Positions 10,906 to 30,889 of a stretch of DNA of 64,000 nucleotides are shown one piece after another; within the stretch, counting starts at the first letter, position 1; each line of letters starts with the position of its first letter. Source of the DNA: Semisulcospira habei (Eukaryota > Mollusca > Gastropoda > Semisulcospiridae); the NCBI GenBank assembly GCA_036245525.1, contig BTPG01000005.1, forward strand, positions 205,804,030-205,868,029. The letters run 5' to 3'. The notes below the pieces were generated by a model. It was not told where the DNA came from and did not search any database. It was given only the letters and a program-made list of their open reading frames with translations. Position numbers and translations under genes: made by a program.

Positions 10906-11021
10906 TGTTGTAGAAGGTATCGATTACGTAGCGATCACCGCACAACTGTGGTAGTAGGTTTCAAGACTTGACTCATTCAGCCCCGACACACCACAGCAAG
11001 ACACGGATCGACCATGTCATA

Positions 11022-12568
11022 CTAATGGTCAAAACTTAAGGGCCACCCCACTTTTTGCGTCATTGTTTATCGTCGCAAGTACGCTAATAAAAGACAATGT
11101 TCTTTTCGATCCACATGGGTTAAATGTTAACCTTGGACAGTCCACTGTACAGGGAACAATAGACAACAATTCATCAATTTCCACGAATGTGTCAAATGCA
11201 CGTGAAACATCGTAAGTTTTTGTGAAAAGCTGTGCGATGTTGGCAAGGGTACCAAAGGCAGGCAGGTGGAAAAACTCGGTAAAATCGTGATGCACGTGCT
11301 GAACGGGTCAGTCGTGAACACTGAGCACTTCTGTTTTGCTACAAATACCGGTACAGCAGGGGCATAATTATCACTTTCGTAACCATGCCACCACGACAAA
11401 GCCAGTAGATCAAGCCCGGGCGCTAGCAATGCTGCAGGATGGAATTTCCGGACGAGAAGTTGGAAGACGTCTTGATGTGTCCCATGCAGTGATCCAGAGG
11501 CTGCTGGCGCGATTCCAAGAAACTGGAAGGGCAGAACGACGACCCTGCTCAGGACACTCGCGCTGCACCAGCAGAAGGGAGGACAGATACCTCTGTGTGG
11601 CGACTCTACGCGACCGAACTGTTACGTCAACCACTCTGCGACGTCAACTGATGCAAGCTGCAAACGTTAACGTCAGCAGAAGCACAGTCTGCCGAGATCT
11701 GCGCGAAATTGGCCTGGCTTCATGCAGAGCAGCAGTGAGAATACCCCTCACTCCAGCTCATCGCAGAGCCCGGGTTGCCTGGTCTCGTCAACATGTGAGG
11801 TGGAACAGACTCCAGTGGACTCAGGTTCTGTTTACTGATAAGTCACGGTTCACTGTGTCCTTCAACGACGGCAGGGTGAGGGTATGGAGACGCAAGGGAG
11901 AGCGATTCACGGATGGATGCGTCCAAGCGGTGAATCGCTACGGAGGGGGCTCAGTCATGGTCTGGGCAGGCTTCGACGTCATCCGAGGCACCCTGACTAG
12001 ACTGCCCTATCTGGACGAGATTGTGCAGCCCCTCATCCAGCCAACTCTCCAAGCCATAGGTGACAATGCTGTTCTGCAGGACGACAACGCTCGACCTCAT
12101 CGCGCCCGTGTGGTGGATGAGTACCTTCAGCAAAGGGGCATCATGAGGATGGAGTGGCCAGCTCGTTCACCTGATCTGGCTCCCATCGAGCACCTCTGGG
12201 ACGTGGTGGGGCAACGTGTAGTCAGCAACCACCCTCCACCTCAAGCCGTCCCCCAGCTCAGTTCCTGCATCCCAGAGCCATCCCACAACATGTTCTCCGA
12301 ACCCTGGTGAACTCCATGCGTCAACGCTGCAATGAATGCTTGTCTACACTCGCTACTGACTGACCAGTCTTGTGTGACTTTTCAAATGAGGGGTGGATGA
12401 ACATTCTAACGTACTGCTGTTGTTACAATTGCTTGATTTATACAAAACTTAAATGAAATTGTTACTGAATAAATTAGCAAAGTACTGACTCCAAGAATTG
12501 TTACATTATTTGTGTGGTGTTGTCGGTGCGTCTGCGATACAAAGTGGCCCTTACGTTTTGACCATTAG
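11022..12568 (+). mobile_element. Tc1/mariner-type DNA transposon, 1547 bp
   Basis: 25-bp terminal inverted repeats starting CTAATGGTCAAAAC (11022-11046 and 12544-12568, one mismatch) are flanked by TA at 11020-11021 and 12569-12570, the target duplication of this superfamily. It contains one transposase gene (11385-12363). It sits inside a TTAA-type MITE and is therefore younger than that copy. Confidence 0.85.
11385..12363 (+). pseudogene. Tc1-family transposase (DD34E), two frameshifts
   Basis: DDE transposase acting on the 25-bp ends of its own element. An N-terminal helix-turn-helix region (GREVGRRLDVSHAVIQRLLA) is followed by the catalytic core: D in FTDKSRF, D in QDDNARPH, and E in SPDLAPIEHLWD, with 34 residues between the second D and the E. 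GGGSVMVWAG is also typical. The expected ATG is at 11385 (MPPRQS), but a missing base near 11402 shifts the frame to the long open frame ending at 12310. A second missing base near 12255 removes the C-terminus, which resumes as LVNSMRQRCNECL and ends at TGA 12361-12363. The catalytic triad is intact, but the copy should not make a full protein unless the indels are assembly errors. Confidence 0.85.
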
Positions 12569-12865
12569 TATAGTTCAAGGGTGATGCCAGCCAAGCTATT
12601 CTGGCACCACCCTTGAACTATCATGTTCGATCTCTCTCTAGAATTGTAATACAGTCATTCAGAGGGCAACTTCAAAATTGGGGGATTTTGGTCCTGGAGT
12701 AGAGTGTCAGATTCGCGATGCGAGCTATTGCTCAGCGATTGATGTTAGTTTTCATTTATGTTATTTGCCAAAGAACTTCAGCTGCAAACACCCTCCAGAC
12801 ACGCCATGGTGTGGAGACAATCCCGGTCTCGAGTATTCGGACTGCCGCGTACAGTGGGGCGTATA

Positions 12866-21902
<9,037 letters not shown>

Positions 21903-22007
21903 TCGCGGCAGCAAGTTAATCTTGTTGACACATTGAGACCTGAGGACGGAAGTCCTTAACCTCCGTCGCTGCGGAGAAGTATTGAACACCACCCAATTGC
22001 AAGAGGT

Positions 22008-22068
22008 GTAGATCCTCACGAGCTCCCGAAAGTGCGGGGGCTCCTGAGGATCTATATCTTTTGCATAA
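22008..22068. repeat. hairpin family 3 copy
   Basis: GCAAGAGGTGTAGATCCTCA pairs with TGAGGATCTATATCTTTTGC, about 110 bp after the sulfotransferase stop, so it could lie in the 3' UTR. Confidence 0.7.
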
Positions 22069-22200
22069 TAATAAAATAATACCGGTCACTTAATGGGCGC
22101 TTTACCCAATTCTGTGAATCGGCTCAAAGCGCCGCGAAGCCAACACACACGCAATCACTCTGAAGACAAACACAGAAACACAGTACAAGACAAAACAAAA

Positions 22201-22911
22201 ATAATAATAATAACTTCATGATGATTTCTATGGCAACTAACCTCAGGTAGAGCTCTAGGCGCCTTAAAAATTTCAAAAATACAATTATAAAAACTGTACA
22301 CAATATTACACGCGCGCTCACACACAAACACACACACACACGCAGACACACACACATTCCAGGCACCACAGCAAAACTACAACAGAATCCTCGGCAGTCA
22401 ATGATTAATCAGTGGGGTAATGGAGTTGGAAAAGGTGTGTTTTTAGCGCAGATTTAAAAACGTCTTTTGAAGCACTGTGGGGGACATGGGAGGGGAGTTC
22501 GTTCCAGTACAGCGGCCCAAGATATGAAAAAGACCGCTGGCCAAAAGAATTGGTACGGACAAAAGGTACACGCAAAATGCGCCTGTCAGCAGAGGATCTG
22601 AGTTGTCTTGAGGGAGTGTACAGCTGCAGGAGAGAGGACAGGTATGGGGGGGCTTGATGTGGAAATGCAGCTGAAGCAGACAGAAGAAACTTTATACTGA
22701 ATTCTTGCAGCCACAGGGTGCCGGTCGTGGAATTTCATTACAGGTGTAATATGATCAGTTTTGCGCTTTTTGGTGATGAGCCTCACAGCAGAATTCTGAA
22801 CTTTTTGAAGCCTGTCAATCTGATATTTGGGACAACCTGCATACAGTGAAGTACAATAGTCCAGCTTGGAAAGTGCACAGATGAGGGTTTTTGTAGCTTC
22901 ACAGTACATTC
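22201..22911 (-). mobile_element. 5'-truncated CR1/L2-like LINE
   Basis: The - strand frame 22586-22909 reads LSKLDYCTSLYAGCPKYQID, RLQKVQNSAVRLITKKRK and HITPVMKFHDRHPVAARIQY, the RT C-terminal segment of CR1/L2-type LINEs. The ORF then breaks up and is followed by a 3' UTR with (TTA)n. It is inserted in a SINE-C. Confidence 0.75.
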
Positions 22912-23029
22912 ACTTCAAGCGAAGGCTCAGCTCAGCTCAGCCACTGAGGTTTCGGAAATTTGTATCGCTTGTATATGAAATTTATACAGTGGCCTGAAAC
23001 CTGCACCAAAGTGGAGAGGGGAAAGGTGG

Positions 23030-23088
23030 GGGGGGGGGGGGGGGGGGGGGGGTGGGGAGGGGGGGGGGGGGGGGGGGGTGGGGGGGAG
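23030..23088. repeat. poly-G tract
   Basis: Nearly 60 bases of G with a few T and A interruptions. Confidence 0.95.
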
Positions 23089-23142
23089 TGGAAGAGAGAC
23101 GCCGGAGTACTCGGAGTAAGAAGCCCTGACAGTCCGCCCGAA

Positions 23143-23406
23143 TTAACCCTTTTAGCCCCGGAACCCTGCAGCAGGAGATTGGTCGCTCATGATAATTCAA
23201 GGGTAGTGCCAGATGAGCTTACAACCTGCTTACTCTGGCAGGAAAGGGGTTAACCCATTCAGCCCTGACGCACTACAGCAGGAGCCAAGCTAATCTGGCA
23301 CTACCCTTAAATTATCATGGGCGATCCATCTCCTGCAACAGGTGCATAGTCGTTAGCTGACGCCTCCAAAATTTGGGAAATACGTGCGCCGGGCTGAATG
23401 AGTTAA
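23143..23406. mobile_element. rearranged family 1 MITE pair
   Basis: One 5' end starts at TTAA 23143-23146 (CCCTTTTAGCCCC) within the SINE-C sequence CCGCCCGAATTAA. A second starts at TTAA 23250-23253, and a 3' end GGGCTGAATGAG closes at TTAA 23403-23406. The hairpin arms are split between the two, so one copy appears inserted in or recombined with another. Confidence 0.55.
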
Positions 23407-23469
23407 TATGGGGGTTGTCTGTGAAAATGAAGACTTCAGGTCCTATGTGACGCGTCGGGGCTAAACAGG

Positions 23470-23581
23470 TTAACCCTTTGGCTGTTGGTAGCGTTTGTGG
23501 TCGCGGTGATTTCATGTAGGAATACTGTAGGAATCATCGCATAAAAAAAAAAAAAACCGCTTCCGACAGCCAAAGAGTAAA
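23470..23581. mobile_element. short TTAA-type element
   Basis: TTAACCCTTTGGCTGT at the left and ACAGCCAAAGAGTAAA at the right form inverted ends. The interior has A13 and no family 1 hairpin. Confidence 0.5.
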
Positions 23582-23783
23582 TTTATCTGTTGCGATTCCG
23601 AATCTCTTTCACCTCCAGGACAACGTTGGGAGATGGATCGATCATGAAACGAAAATGAAATGCCTGATAAAGCTTCGTGCCTGGATAGGAGTATCGCTGA
23701 TTGGACACTACCCAAACGCTATATTGAACTGAAAGAAAATGAAAATAAAACACATTTTCACCACTTAACCCTTATCATTCGGA

Positions 23784-24032
23784 ATAATAATAATAATAAG
23801 CGCATTAAATAGGCGCTTTATCCCAAATGAAAATCGTCTCAAAGCGCCGCCGCGAACTGAACCCAACAAGCACGCTCACGTGAATCACGCGCATTCACTC
23901 ACACACTGTACATAAACACAGAACATTCACGTGGTGCTAAGGGCTAGCTCAAGCGAGCTACTGAAGTTTTTGGAAATTCAAAATCGTTTGTATTTGAAAT
24001 TTGATTAAGTGGGCTGAAGCTGATACCAAATA
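23784..24032 (-). repeat. SINE-C copy, 5' truncated
   Basis: (ATT)n tail as AATAATAATAATAA, then GCGCCGCCGCGAACTGAACCC and the body to GGGCTGAAGCTGATACCAAA, without the tRNA-like head. Confidence 0.75.
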
Positions 24033-24257
24033 CACCAGTGCGTGGAAGAAGTTTGACTAAAATAGTAGCGTGCTTATGGCAGTGTACGAATTTGAAGCTT
24101 TTAGCCTCAGTATGATGTGGGCTAATTACTGATCTATGACCCGATACCTTGTGTTATGTCTTGTCTTGTAAGGTAATGTTTTTTTTTCCCTAGGACCCCA
24201 GCAGTATTTTGTTTTCACTTCTATGGTGAATTAAGTATCACGACTGATCCATCACGT

Positions 24258-24340
24258 GCGTGAGGCGCCGTCTGTGTGTGTGTGTCAGTGTGTGTGTGTG
24301 TGTCAGTGTGTGTGTGTGTGTGTGTGAAAGTGATTGAGTG
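24258..24340. repeat. (GT)n with GTCA interruptions
   Basis: Two TGTGTGTGTGTGTCAG units, then a longer GT run. Confidence 0.85.
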
Positions 24341-24377
24341 AATGTGTGTTCTCGGTCGTAGTTGCATGGGCGAGCTT

Positions 24378-24470
24378 GAAATCCTGCGGAGCACCTTGCT
24401 TAGTGGCTTGCGCAGAATTTAAGGTAACTCATGCAACTGAACCCATGTCTTTAGCTAAGTAAGTGTGTCA
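24378..24470. repeat. empty-site homologue of the 19840-20165 repeat
   Basis: AAATCCTGCGGAGCACCTTG, GCGCAGAATTTAAGGTAACTC and CCCATGTCTTTAGCTAAGT match the sequence on both sides of the MITE at 19910-20124, but here a single TTAA is present. Confidence 0.75.
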
Positions 24471-24479
24471 GTACCGTGT

Positions 24480-25239
24480 TTGTGTGCACATAATTATGTG
24501 TGTCAGTACAGAACAAGCACAAAAGAACAACTAAGTCAAAAACATCAAGACAATAAAGCTTCTTTTTGAAATTACCAGTGACTTCAATTTTTTTTCTTTG
24601 GTGTTGGTTCCACTTCAAAATGGCCCCTACGCCAGCTTCGACCGGGGTCACTTTTGATTACACCAGATCCACCCAGGGTAATTTTCAGTGAGGAAATCCC
24701 GTACAGTACTCTCACGCCAAATGGACCAGGGGTCGCTATGGTGTACACGAAATAATCTCGGATTGTGTGTGTGTGCGGGAGGAGGGGTGGGGGGGGGGGG
24801 CGACGATGTTACCGATTATATATTTATTCATACGGCATTTAAAAAAAAATAAAGAAAAAAAAAGATGATTTCATCCCAAAGTCTGTCGTATTATTTTGAG
24901 CTCACGTGCGTTTTTCTTTTAGAAACATTCTGAGTTGTTCCTCTTTTAAATCTTATCCTTTTTATTCATCTCTCTTCACCTTAACTCCACCCCCAACTTC
25001 CCCCCCCCCCTCCAATCCGCACGGCAATGGTACACACAAACACAGACGGCAGGCACACGGCGCTTCCTACCAGTTACACGTTCAGCTGCCACGTTGGGAT
25101 GGCCCAGCAGTGCCCACAAAGCCTCTTCTGTATGATCTTGCATGCGTTTCCACCTTTTCCACAATACGTTCGCTATCATCATAACAAAAATAGAGAGATT
25201 GTCTTCCTAAATCAAGCAGAGCATTGCGTCAGGAACATA
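24480..25239. other. no gene seen
   Basis: GT-rich and poly-G/poly-C tracts and AT-rich sequence. The weak open frames show no conserved motif. Confidence 0.35.
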
Positions 25240-25570
25240 GTTTAAAACTCTGACGCGTTTCTGCTGCTTTTACGTCACCGTCACTGTCTGGTTCCTCTGA
25301 TGAATCGAGGAGCCTAACTTTTTACATTTGTTTTTCCGCATTGCATTAAACTTTTATTTTCGAAAACGTTGAAGAGGTACAAAGCTCGTAACGAACTCAT
25401 CCAATGTCTGTCTACAAACTCAGTAGCTATATCCAAACTTTCAAGTACATATAATCAAAATTACGGACTCCAGTGTGGGTCAACCGACGTTCTGTAAACG
25501 GTCATTTAACTCTCCAATGAGACATCCAGTTGCAATATGCTCGGATGGGCACATAGACACCCCTTGAATG
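25240..25570 (+). repeat. diverged element E fragment
   Basis: TACAAAGCTCGTAACGAACTC, CAAAATTACGGACTCCAGTG and CAATATGCTCGGATGG match the 43250-43450 part of element E. Confidence 0.6.
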
Positions 25571-25803
25571 AAGCATTGGCAGATCCAGGGCCGGATCACT
25601 TACATGTTTGGGGGGGGGGGGGGCAAAAAAAAATTTTGAGAAATTAACCACCTGAAACAGACACCTAAAGCAGAGTTTGGACTGTTTTGAGTATGGCTTT
25701 ATTTTGTTTTTTACACCAAGGTGAGCAAAGATCATCCTTCAGTGTATCAAGGTTTTATGGTTCATTCCATCTTGTTACACTTTGCAATTCAGTTTCTTGC
25801 TGA

Positions 25804-26141
25804 TTTTTTCACACCTAGGGCTTATAGGTCACAAATTGACCTAATACTTCCCCAGAGCCGGGACAAACAGCAGGCTTATGCAAACACTGTTTATGAAAAA
25901 TTATGAGGGTATTAATGAGAAGATAGTTGTTGTTTTTTTTGTTGATTTTTGTAAAAGAAAAATCAAAGTTATGTTAGCTGTTTTAAAATAACTCCGAAAA
26001 AGTGTTGCAGAAAAGTATCTGATTTTCACACCTAGGGCGTACAGGTCACAATTGACCTAATCGTACCCGACAGCCGAGACAAACTGTAGGATTATGCAAA
26101 TACCGGTTATGACAAATCATGCGAGTATTAATGAGAAGACT
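25804..26141. repeat. two ~120-bp direct repeats
   Basis: 25804-25922 and 26023-26141 share TTTTCACACCTAGGGCNTA, GGTCACAATTGACCTAAT, ATTATGCAAA and GTATTAATGAGAAGA at a spacing of about 220 bp. No ORF is conserved. Confidence 0.75.
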
Positions 26142-26249
26142 TCTTTTTATCATTAAAAAAATCAATTGTTTTAAGAATAATCCCAAATAATTTGTAAAAT
26201 TAATCCCCCAAAAGTGAAAAAAAATTCAAAAAATTCAATTATCACTCAA

Positions 26250-26415
26250 AAGGTTGTAGACTGAGGTACAATGCTGGTTAACGAACTCATTCAATATCTT
26301 CCTTTTATCTATCTATATGCAAAATATATAGAAAAATAAGAAAAATTGCGGACTCTAGTGTGGATCAACCGGTTTTTGTGAAAAGGCCATTTTCTCGTCA
26401 ATGAGCATCTTCAGT
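26250..26415 (+). repeat. second diverged element E fragment
   Basis: TTAACGAACTCATTCAATAT, TTGCGGACTCTAGTGTGGAT and TCAATGAGCAT follow the same order as 25240-25570, suggesting an old duplication of this block together with the direct repeats between. Confidence 0.5.
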
Positions 26416-26712
26416 AATTAAAAATAAATACTACTTCGGGATCATTCTTTTAGGGACAATATCATGCAATTTCAAGCGTGTCCGTCCTCAAACGCGGGCT
26501 CTAGTCGCTGTCCCCGCTCCCGAACCCCCCCCCCCCCCCCCCACCTTTCCACACACACACGGCACTTGGCGCCAAATAAGACTGACTGGTTCTCCATACC
26601 TGCGTATGATATCTCAGTGTGGGCTGGCGATTAGGTGCCTGATAGGAGGGGGCAGGAGATCTAACTGTGTTTATGTCCAGCGCTGAGTAATTCCCCTTGG
26701 TATGTGTACTGT

Positions 26713-26775
26713 TCAGGGGCGGATCCAGGCGAGGATCGGGACGGGGGGCCCAAATTGCCCTGCCCCCTCCCCCCA
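26713..26775. repeat. hAT-like MITE end
   Basis: CAGGGGCGGATCCAGG followed by G/C-rich sequence is the terminal motif also seen at both ends of 51188-51603. The opposite end is not identified; the region is next to an assembly gap. Confidence 0.4.
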
Positions 26776-27194
26776 CCCCCGTACGTCAAATTTACAGACC
26801 CGGACACACGCGCGCCGCGGCCGCGCGCGCACGCATGCAAACACACACACACACAAAACAATAGTTTTACAACCATGAAAGTTTTTGTTTTTTGTTTTTA
26901 ATCAGCACCGCTGATGGGTTTAACGGGGCCACTTCAGTATTCTCAAACTATCCACTCGCGAAGTGCCGTGGCTTCGACAGGGCCGAACGGCAAACACAGG
27001 TCACCCTCATTGCCACTCCATCTCATGGTCCCGCACCCGCCCCACGGTTAATAAAAAGATAGCACATCATCCTCACCATCACCAATCACCCGGTCCCTGG
27101 CCGCCCCCTCCCCCTCCCTGGACTGTGACCCCAAAGGAGGAAACAGGAGCCAGACACCACCAAAGAACAAAGAAGGGAACAACAGCTCTCCCCC

Positions 27195-27694
27195 NNNNNN
27201 NNNNNNNNNNNNNNNNNNNNNNNNNNNNNNNNNNNNNNNNNNNNNNNNNNNNNNNNNNNNNNNNNNNNNNNNNNNNNNNNNNNNNNNNNNNNNNNNNNNN
27301 NNNNNNNNNNNNNNNNNNNNNNNNNNNNNNNNNNNNNNNNNNNNNNNNNNNNNNNNNNNNNNNNNNNNNNNNNNNNNNNNNNNNNNNNNNNNNNNNNNNN
27401 NNNNNNNNNNNNNNNNNNNNNNNNNNNNNNNNNNNNNNNNNNNNNNNNNNNNNNNNNNNNNNNNNNNNNNNNNNNNNNNNNNNNNNNNNNNNNNNNNNNN
27501 NNNNNNNNNNNNNNNNNNNNNNNNNNNNNNNNNNNNNNNNNNNNNNNNNNNNNNNNNNNNNNNNNNNNNNNNNNNNNNNNNNNNNNNNNNNNNNNNNNNN
27601 NNNNNNNNNNNNNNNNNNNNNNNNNNNNNNNNNNNNNNNNNNNNNNNNNNNNNNNNNNNNNNNNNNNNNNNNNNNNNNNNNNNNNNNNNNNNNN
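27195..27694. other. assembly gap, 500 N
   Basis: Exactly 500 N, so a scaffolding placeholder. Long open frames spanning it on either strand are artefacts. Confidence 0.99.
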
Positions 27695-27949
27695 TTCACA
27701 GTTCGCCTCATAAACATAATACCTGATGATAACACGTAAACGTCAAACATTTTCTCTTTCTCCACATTTGCTAACTGAACGTCTACTGTATTGGCGGTGT
27801 CGCTATAAGCTATTGATGCTGCTGATTCTATGACAATGTCTCGGATGTGTATAAGATTAATGCTATGCACCAATTTATTTCCCTTGCTTTTGCATAGGTG
27901 GCAGTTACTAATTTACGACATTTTTTAAAATATAATTATACGTGTCGCC

Positions 27950-28385
27950 TACAGCCAAGCTATTCTAGCACCACCCTAGAACTATCATTGTCGATCCGTC
28001 TCCTGTTGTACAAGTGTGTCAGGGCAGAATGGGTGAAATGAGTGTTGACATTGTTTATACTTGAAACCCATGTTTTGTATTGAAAATTGTGTTTTTGTAT
28101 TGAGAAATGTGTAAATATTAACTAATCTACATAATGAAAACATTGCTTTACTTTATACTGCAACTGTTTCAAGAGCATATACTCATATTGTCAGCTGTTT
28201 TATCGTCATATTTTATTTGCTTTCTATTTAAAATGTTGTGTAAACATTTTCTGCAGAATAATGTTCATGTTCATAAAGAGAATATTGCCAGCTACTACTC
28301 CTTAACTGATTGCATTTTGCTTGCTGACACCTCTTTTATCCATGTTCCTTTGACGACTCGGTTGTTTTTTGTGTGAGGATTTGGT
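27950..28385 (+). repeat. paralogous repeat block a (starts with half a family 1 MITE)
   Basis: The right half of a family 1 MITE (27950-28037) is followed by about 350 bp, including GAATAATGTTCATGTTCATA and GCCAGCTACTAC, that recurs at 33130-33530 and partly at 30890-31090. Confidence 0.7.
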
Positions 28386-28484
28386 GTGCGCTGAGCGAAC
28401 AAAGATTTGAAAACAGTCTAATAAATTTAGGGCTGGCTTAACTGGGCGAGACAAACCCGAACCTCGTCTCGGCGAGACACCCGA

Positions 28485-28602
28485 GACAGTCAATGCGAGA
28501 TACCCGTACCACCCGTTTATTAGGTTCGGCACGTCTGATCTTGTCTCGGAGAGTTTGCCGAACCTAATAAAGGGGTGAGTCGGGTATCTCGCATTGACTG
28601 TC
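28485..28602. repeat. 118-bp inverted repeat
   Basis: GACAGTCAATGCGAGATACC pairs with GGTATCTCGCATTGACTGTC, and inner arms TATTAGGTTCGGCA / TGCCGAACCTAATA also pair. Confidence 0.75.
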
Positions 28603-28633
28603 TAATCCTCAGGGTGTGTTACGCTCTGATAAG

Positions 28634-28834
28634 TTCATTCAGCCCTGACACACGACAAAAAGACATGGATCGAGCATGATGGTTTAAGTGTGGTGCCAGA
28701 ATAGCTTGGCGCCCATAGGCGCCAAGCTATTCAGGCACCACCCTTGAACTATCATTGCTCGATCTGTCCAAGAATTGTAATACAGTCTTTCAGAGGGCAA
28801 CTTCAAAATATGGTCCTGTGGCAGAATGTGTTAA
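28634..28834. mobile_element. family 1 MITE
   Basis: Left end TCATTCAGCCCTGACAC, intact hairpin (GCCAGAATAGCTTGGCGCCC and complement), right end at TTAA 28831-28834. Confidence 0.75.
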
Positions 28835-28867
28835 GTTTCTTTCTTTCTGTTGTTGTTTTATTGATGT

Positions 28868-28873
28868 TGCTGT

Positions 28874-28932
<59 letters not shown>
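28868..28932. repeat. (GAT)n microsatellite
   Basis: About 20 GAT triplets; encodes poly-D or poly-M only. Confidence 0.97.
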
Positions 28933-28933
<1 letters not shown>

Positions 28934-29091
28934 GCTCAAACGACTTCGCACAGCTCATTCTTATTTCAAAGTAGGGCTGCATAGTACACTTTCTGTGTGT
29001 CCAGTGATTCATGTTTGTCTTAAAACTTTGGTTTGTATTGAAAACTGTGTGTAGCAATTCTCTTCCGTATTCATTTTCTACCGCGTACTAG

Positions 29092-29220
29092 TGCAGGAGA
29101 TGGATTGACATGCTAGTTCAATGGCGCAGTGTCAGATTACCTTGGAACTGACAAGGAAATCAAGCATTACTCCTGAATTATCATGGTCGATCCAATTCGA
29201 ACTGTAGTGTTAACGAGTTA
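29092..29220. mobile_element. family 1 MITE, degenerate
   Basis: GCAGGAGATGGATTGACATG at the left and CTGAATTATCATGGTCGATCC at the right remain. The hairpin is poorly conserved. Confidence 0.45.
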
Positions 29221-29390
29221 AGCTCTTGACCACTGCGGCCGACTTGTTCAGTCTTGTTCAGTCTGGGACGTGCCCTCTGACAAGCAGGCTAATATAATAT
29301 ACCAGTTGCAGGAGATGGGTCTTTCATGATCGTTCAAGGGCACTGCACGATTAGATTGTCGCCGTCCTAGGAGCCGAGCTACTAACCCAG

Positions 29391-29695
29391 TGCGCAAAGG
29401 ACATCGGGGACCGACGTCGTCCCGATGGCCTTTTGTGCTTTGATCTATCAAGCAGTTTCAATCTCCTGCTGTCCGGCCCAATAAGCAAAGACCCTCTGAC
29501 CGACGTCGGCCCGATAGCCTTTTGCGCTTTGGCCGGGTAAGGGACTGTCCTTGATCTATCAAGCAGTTTCAATCTCCTGCTGTCCCAATAAGCAAAGTCC
29601 CTCTGGCCGACGTCGGCGGCAGTGGGCCCACGCATGACTCAGTGTGGGCGGGCCCACAACCACCGACATCGGCCGGAGGGTCTTTTGCTCCGTGT
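29391..29695. repeat. three hairpin family 2 copies in a row
   Basis: 29391-29460, 29482-29545 and 29591-29695 each hold GCAAAG...GACGTCGGC...CTTTTG arms. The first two are separated by the repeated segment TTGATCTATCAAGCAGTTTC, so this is a local tandem duplication. Confidence 0.6.
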
Positions 29696-29739
29696 CAAGT
29701 TGATTGGGCCCGTACCCCCCTGGCCCGCATGCATGTCAC

Positions 29740-30605
29740 GCCATTATCCGTGGTAATGAGCCATTTTGGTTAATGGTCACAAATCTTCCATTTAACGGAA
29801 TGCATGGCCCATTTTAGCAGCCTAATGATTCATTAAATTTAATGCCACAGTGTACCCCACCATTAGCGATCCTAATGGGCGATTATTAGAGTGTGCAGTG
29901 GTGGTGAAAAGCCGGTAAGCTGCACGGGAATTCAAGTTCGTGCTTGAGTGGCTATTCAGTTCTCGTTGAATGACTGCCCGAGTAAGAGAAAAGACACTGA
30001 GTTAGTCCATAATATTCGTCACGGCTGTTCAGTTCTTCTACAAACCCACACATTTAGTTAGGGAGTGCCGCGCTAGCTTATCAAGTGGCGAAGTGACCTA
30101 GTTACAGCTACAGTTAACTGTCTTGATACTGATACATTTTAGCCGGTTGCCTGTCTTCTAGTCCGTTGCATGCACTGCTCATCTTCATTTTCCTAAGCAT
30201 GTCTAGTGTCTGTACCTTAAACAACATGCCGTAAATGACCGGCGCCATTCAGTAAAATTTATCCGGCGCCGTGCTGTGGTACACGGTCAACACTGAGCGT
30301 GTACACACATAGCGTGCTCGAGTAAAACAGTGACGAGAATAGCGAGACTATAGTTGCACAGCCGTAACAGATTGCGCTCATCTTACGGCGCCGCACGCAC
30401 GCGCGCATCAAAACTAATAAGAGACCTTGAACTGCGCATGCGCAAACTAGTCAAGCGGAAGGGATTCCCTCCAGTCTAAACATAAAGTAGCCCTTAACTA
30501 ATGGCACTTTTTTTGGACAACGTGCATTCCAATTATTAGAGTCCGTACAAATGGTCCATTTACAAATGACCGTTTAGTCCTAATGGGCCATTACTTTTAA
30601 CGATG
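29740..30605. other. possible non-autonomous element with TAATGGGCCATT motifs
   Basis: Clusters of CCTAATGGGC, GGCCCATT and CATTAACCAAAA-like motifs in both orientations lie near both ends (29740-29890 and 30480-30605). The interior (29900-30470) is unremarkable. I cannot fix the ends or a family. Confidence 0.3.
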
Positions 30606-30889
30606 CAATGTGCATATTGCCAGATCAGTCTGTTCCATAGCGGACTTCCATTACAAAATGTCGCCGTACAACGGGTGATCAAAGTTGGCTTGCCTCAATT
30701 AAAACGTTTCCACCCTTATTTTCACAATCCATGCGAGAAGGCCCAGGTACCAGAGATGTTCCACTGCCTTTTGGGCGTAACGAAAGGAACTCTCCTGCGT
30801 ACAAAGGAGAAGATTTTTTTTAATTCATTTTCCGGCATTCAGACTTCATAATTTAAGTTAGCGCTGTTCTCCAGCATTGTCAAAGACAC

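Larger units (their letters stand above)
10968..12710. mobile_element. family 1 MITE split by a Tc1-type transposon
   Basis: The left part (10968-11019) carries ACTCATTCAGCCCCGACAC and GGATCGACCATG. The right part (12571-12710) resumes at TAGTTCAAGGGTGATGCC and runs through the second hairpin arm to a decayed end. Joining the two parts gives a normal family 1 element, so the transposon at 11022-12568 inserted into it. Confidence 0.75.
22066..23146 (-). repeat. SINE-C copy interrupted by a LINE
   Basis: The tail part 22066-22200 (ATT tail, CAAAGCGCCGCGAAG) and the head part 22912-23146 (GAGGTTTCGGAAAT to CCGCCCGAATTAA) are two ends of one minus-strand SINE-C, judged by the continuous copy at 31947-32182. 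The LINE at 22201-22911 separates them. A poly-G run (23030-23088) has expanded within the head. Confidence 0.65.

Noticed and set aside
11336..11384. Start of the Tc1 transposase at 11336
   Set aside because: The codon there is TTG. The family-like start is ATG at 11385, in another frame because of a missing base near 11402.
26963..27873. Open frames of about 260 codons across 27195-27694 on both strands
   Set aside because: The middle is 500 N; only a few dozen real codons remain on either side and they show no family motif.
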